Source: Chloroflexota bacterium
Lineage (GTDB): Bacteria; Chloroflexota; Dehalococcoidia; Bin125
DNA: 9,027 nt
Direction: 5' to 3'
Assembly (NCBI GenBank): GCA_026707335.1
Contig: JAPOXB010000073.1
Location: 24,692 to 33,718, forward strand
The notes beneath the pieces are model-generated. The model had not been told where the DNA came from, ran no database searches, and worked only from the letters and a program-made list of their open reading frames with translations. Numbering within the stretch: the stretch's first letter is position 1; the number at the start of each line of letters is the position of its first letter. Made by a program: the position numbers and the translations under genes. Shown here in pieces: positions 8,106 through 9,027 of this stretch.

Positions 8106-9027
8106 TCAGGGGACGATCGAGCCCAGCCAGCCGATCGCCAGGCCGACGATGGCCAGGCTGAACAGCCAGCGCTGCCAGACCAGCTTGCGCTCGCTCACGC
8201 CGAAGAAGCCGGCGACCATCATCGCCAGCGTGACCACGACGGCGACGGCGGCCGCCGGCGCGACCCACTCGATGCGCAACCGCTCGAAGTTGGCCGAGGC
8301 GACGGCCAGCACGATGAAGACGCCCATGAAGCCCCAGGTCATCGGCACCGCGTAGTCGATCGTCATCCAGTGCATGAGGCTGCGGAAGCCGGGCACGTCG
8401 TCGCGTTCGTAGTCGGGAAGCTTCATCGCCATGTGGGCGGCGAGTCCGCCGACCGCGCCCACCGGCAGCGACCACCAGAGGTAGCCGTCGAAGCGGCCCA
8501 CGGCCTCGGCCACCCAGGGCGGCACCAGCGCGAACGCGATCGCGAGCGGCAGCCAGGAGAAGGGCGTGCGGCGCAACTGCAGGTTGTAGAGCGCCACGCA
8601 GATGAGCCCGCCGAGCATGGGCAGGAAGGCCCGCCAGCCCAGCGACGCGCTCATCGCCAAGGCGGCGATCGCGCAGGCCGCCGCGAGCACGAGCGCCGAG
8701 CGCGGAGCGATGAGATCGGCCGCCAGCGGCCGCCAGATATGCGCGTCGCGGTCGTGGCGGCGGTCGAGGTAGTCGTTCATCGCGGACGCGGCGGCGATGA
8801 CGGCGAACATCGACAGGCCGACGCGCAGGGCCTCGTGCCAGACGGGCGCGCCCTCCCCGAGGATGAAGGCGAAGCCCACGGCGACCGCGGCGGCGGCCAG
8901 CGCCGCGATGGGGCGCAGGAGCCGGACCCAGGCCCAGGCGGCGCGACGCCGGAGCGGGATCCGGCCGGGACGCCCCGCCGGTCGGCGGCCGCCGGGCGGC
9001 GAGGCGTCCTCCGGGGGCGCGGCGTCG
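8106..9027 (-). CDS. UbiA-family membrane prenyltransferase, 5' end beyond the right edge
   Basis: UbiA enzymes move a polyprenyl group from its diphosphate onto an acceptor such as a quinone precursor, chlorophyllide, heme or glycerol phosphate, inside the membrane. Two Asp-rich motifs that hold the Mg-diphosphate are visible: NDYLDRRHDRD followed by the typical RPLA (first Asp of NDYLD at 8772-8774), and LPDYERDD with GFRSL (first Asp at 8412-8414). About nine hydrophobic helices can be drawn, the usual UbiA number, the first being IAALAAAAVAVGFAFIL. A GTG at 8879 could be mistaken for the start, but it lies inside that first helix, preceded by the conserved RLLRPIAAL. From there the frame stays open to base 9027 with no ATG, GTG or TTG, so the gene begins outside the window. 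The visible N-terminus is a Pro/Gly/Arg-rich tail. The stop is TGA at 8108-8106. Substrate cannot be assigned, as no quinone or lipid gene is in view. Confidence 0.88.
   Translation of the reverse strand, partial: DAAPPEDASPPGGRRPAGRPGRIPLRRRAAWAWVRLLRPIAALAAAAVAVGFAFILGEGAPVWHEALRVGLSMFAVIAAASAMNDYLDRRHDRDAHIWRPLAADLIAPRSALVLAAACAIAALAMSASLGWRAFLPMLGGLICVALYNLQLRRTPFSWLPLAIAFALVPPWVAEAVGRFDGYLWWSLPVGAVGGLAAHMAMKLPDYERDDVPGFRSLMHWMTIDYAVPMTWGFMGVFIVLAVASANFERLRIEWVAPAAAVAVVVTLAMMVAGFFGVSERKLVWQRWLFSLAIVGLAIGWLGSIVP

Noticed and set aside
8877..8879. GTG as start of the minus-strand prenyltransferase
   Set aside because: It falls inside the first membrane helix, and the conserved RLLRPIAAL segment lies upstream in the same open frame, so the gene is longer and cut by the window edge.

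Overview
This is a very GC-rich (roughly 70 %, by eye) bacterial chromosomal segment, densely packed with housekeeping genes. Five genes lie on the plus strand, followed by one converging minus-strand gene at the right edge. The RecG N-terminal extension, together with a FakA–DegV–RecG order, most resembles Chloroflexota (Thermomicrobia-like or related lineages) as I remember them. That placement is inference, and another high-GC deep-branching phylum remains possible. I see no mobile element, tRNA, rRNA, CRISPR array or sign of transfer.

Left block (1–5197). A fatty-acid kinase FakA/YloV-type protein, cut by the left edge, is followed after 89 bases by a DegV-family (FakB-like) fatty-acid-binding protein. 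Immediately after comes the RecG branch-migration helicase, whose start codon shares one base with the degV stop. FakA and DegV/FakB proteins are partners in phosphorylating exogenous or recycled fatty acids. RecG is a frequent neighbour in this conserved cluster, with no obvious functional link. The fakA–degV gap is the most AT-rich patch in the window and carries a dyad and a possible promoter.

Middle block (5198–8083). A 130-base gap holds a candidate promoter and a leader with two tandem GC-rich hairpins. It is followed by argS (arginyl-tRNA synthetase) and, 8 bases after its stop, trpS (tryptophanyl-tRNA synthetase). The two look co-transcribed.

Right block (8106–9027). On the minus strand, an integral-membrane UbiA-family prenyltransferase converges on trpS with a 22-base gap and runs off the right edge without a start codon.

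I found no undescribed multi-gene system. The points most worth a second look are a four-cysteine pattern in TrpS that resembles the [4Fe-4S] motif of Thermotoga TrpS; a recent in-frame 54-bp tandem duplication inside fakA whose copies differ only at amino-acid-changing sites; an ArgS whose HIGH signature reads QVGN; and the structured region upstream of argS. There is no gene-free stretch longer than 300 bases.
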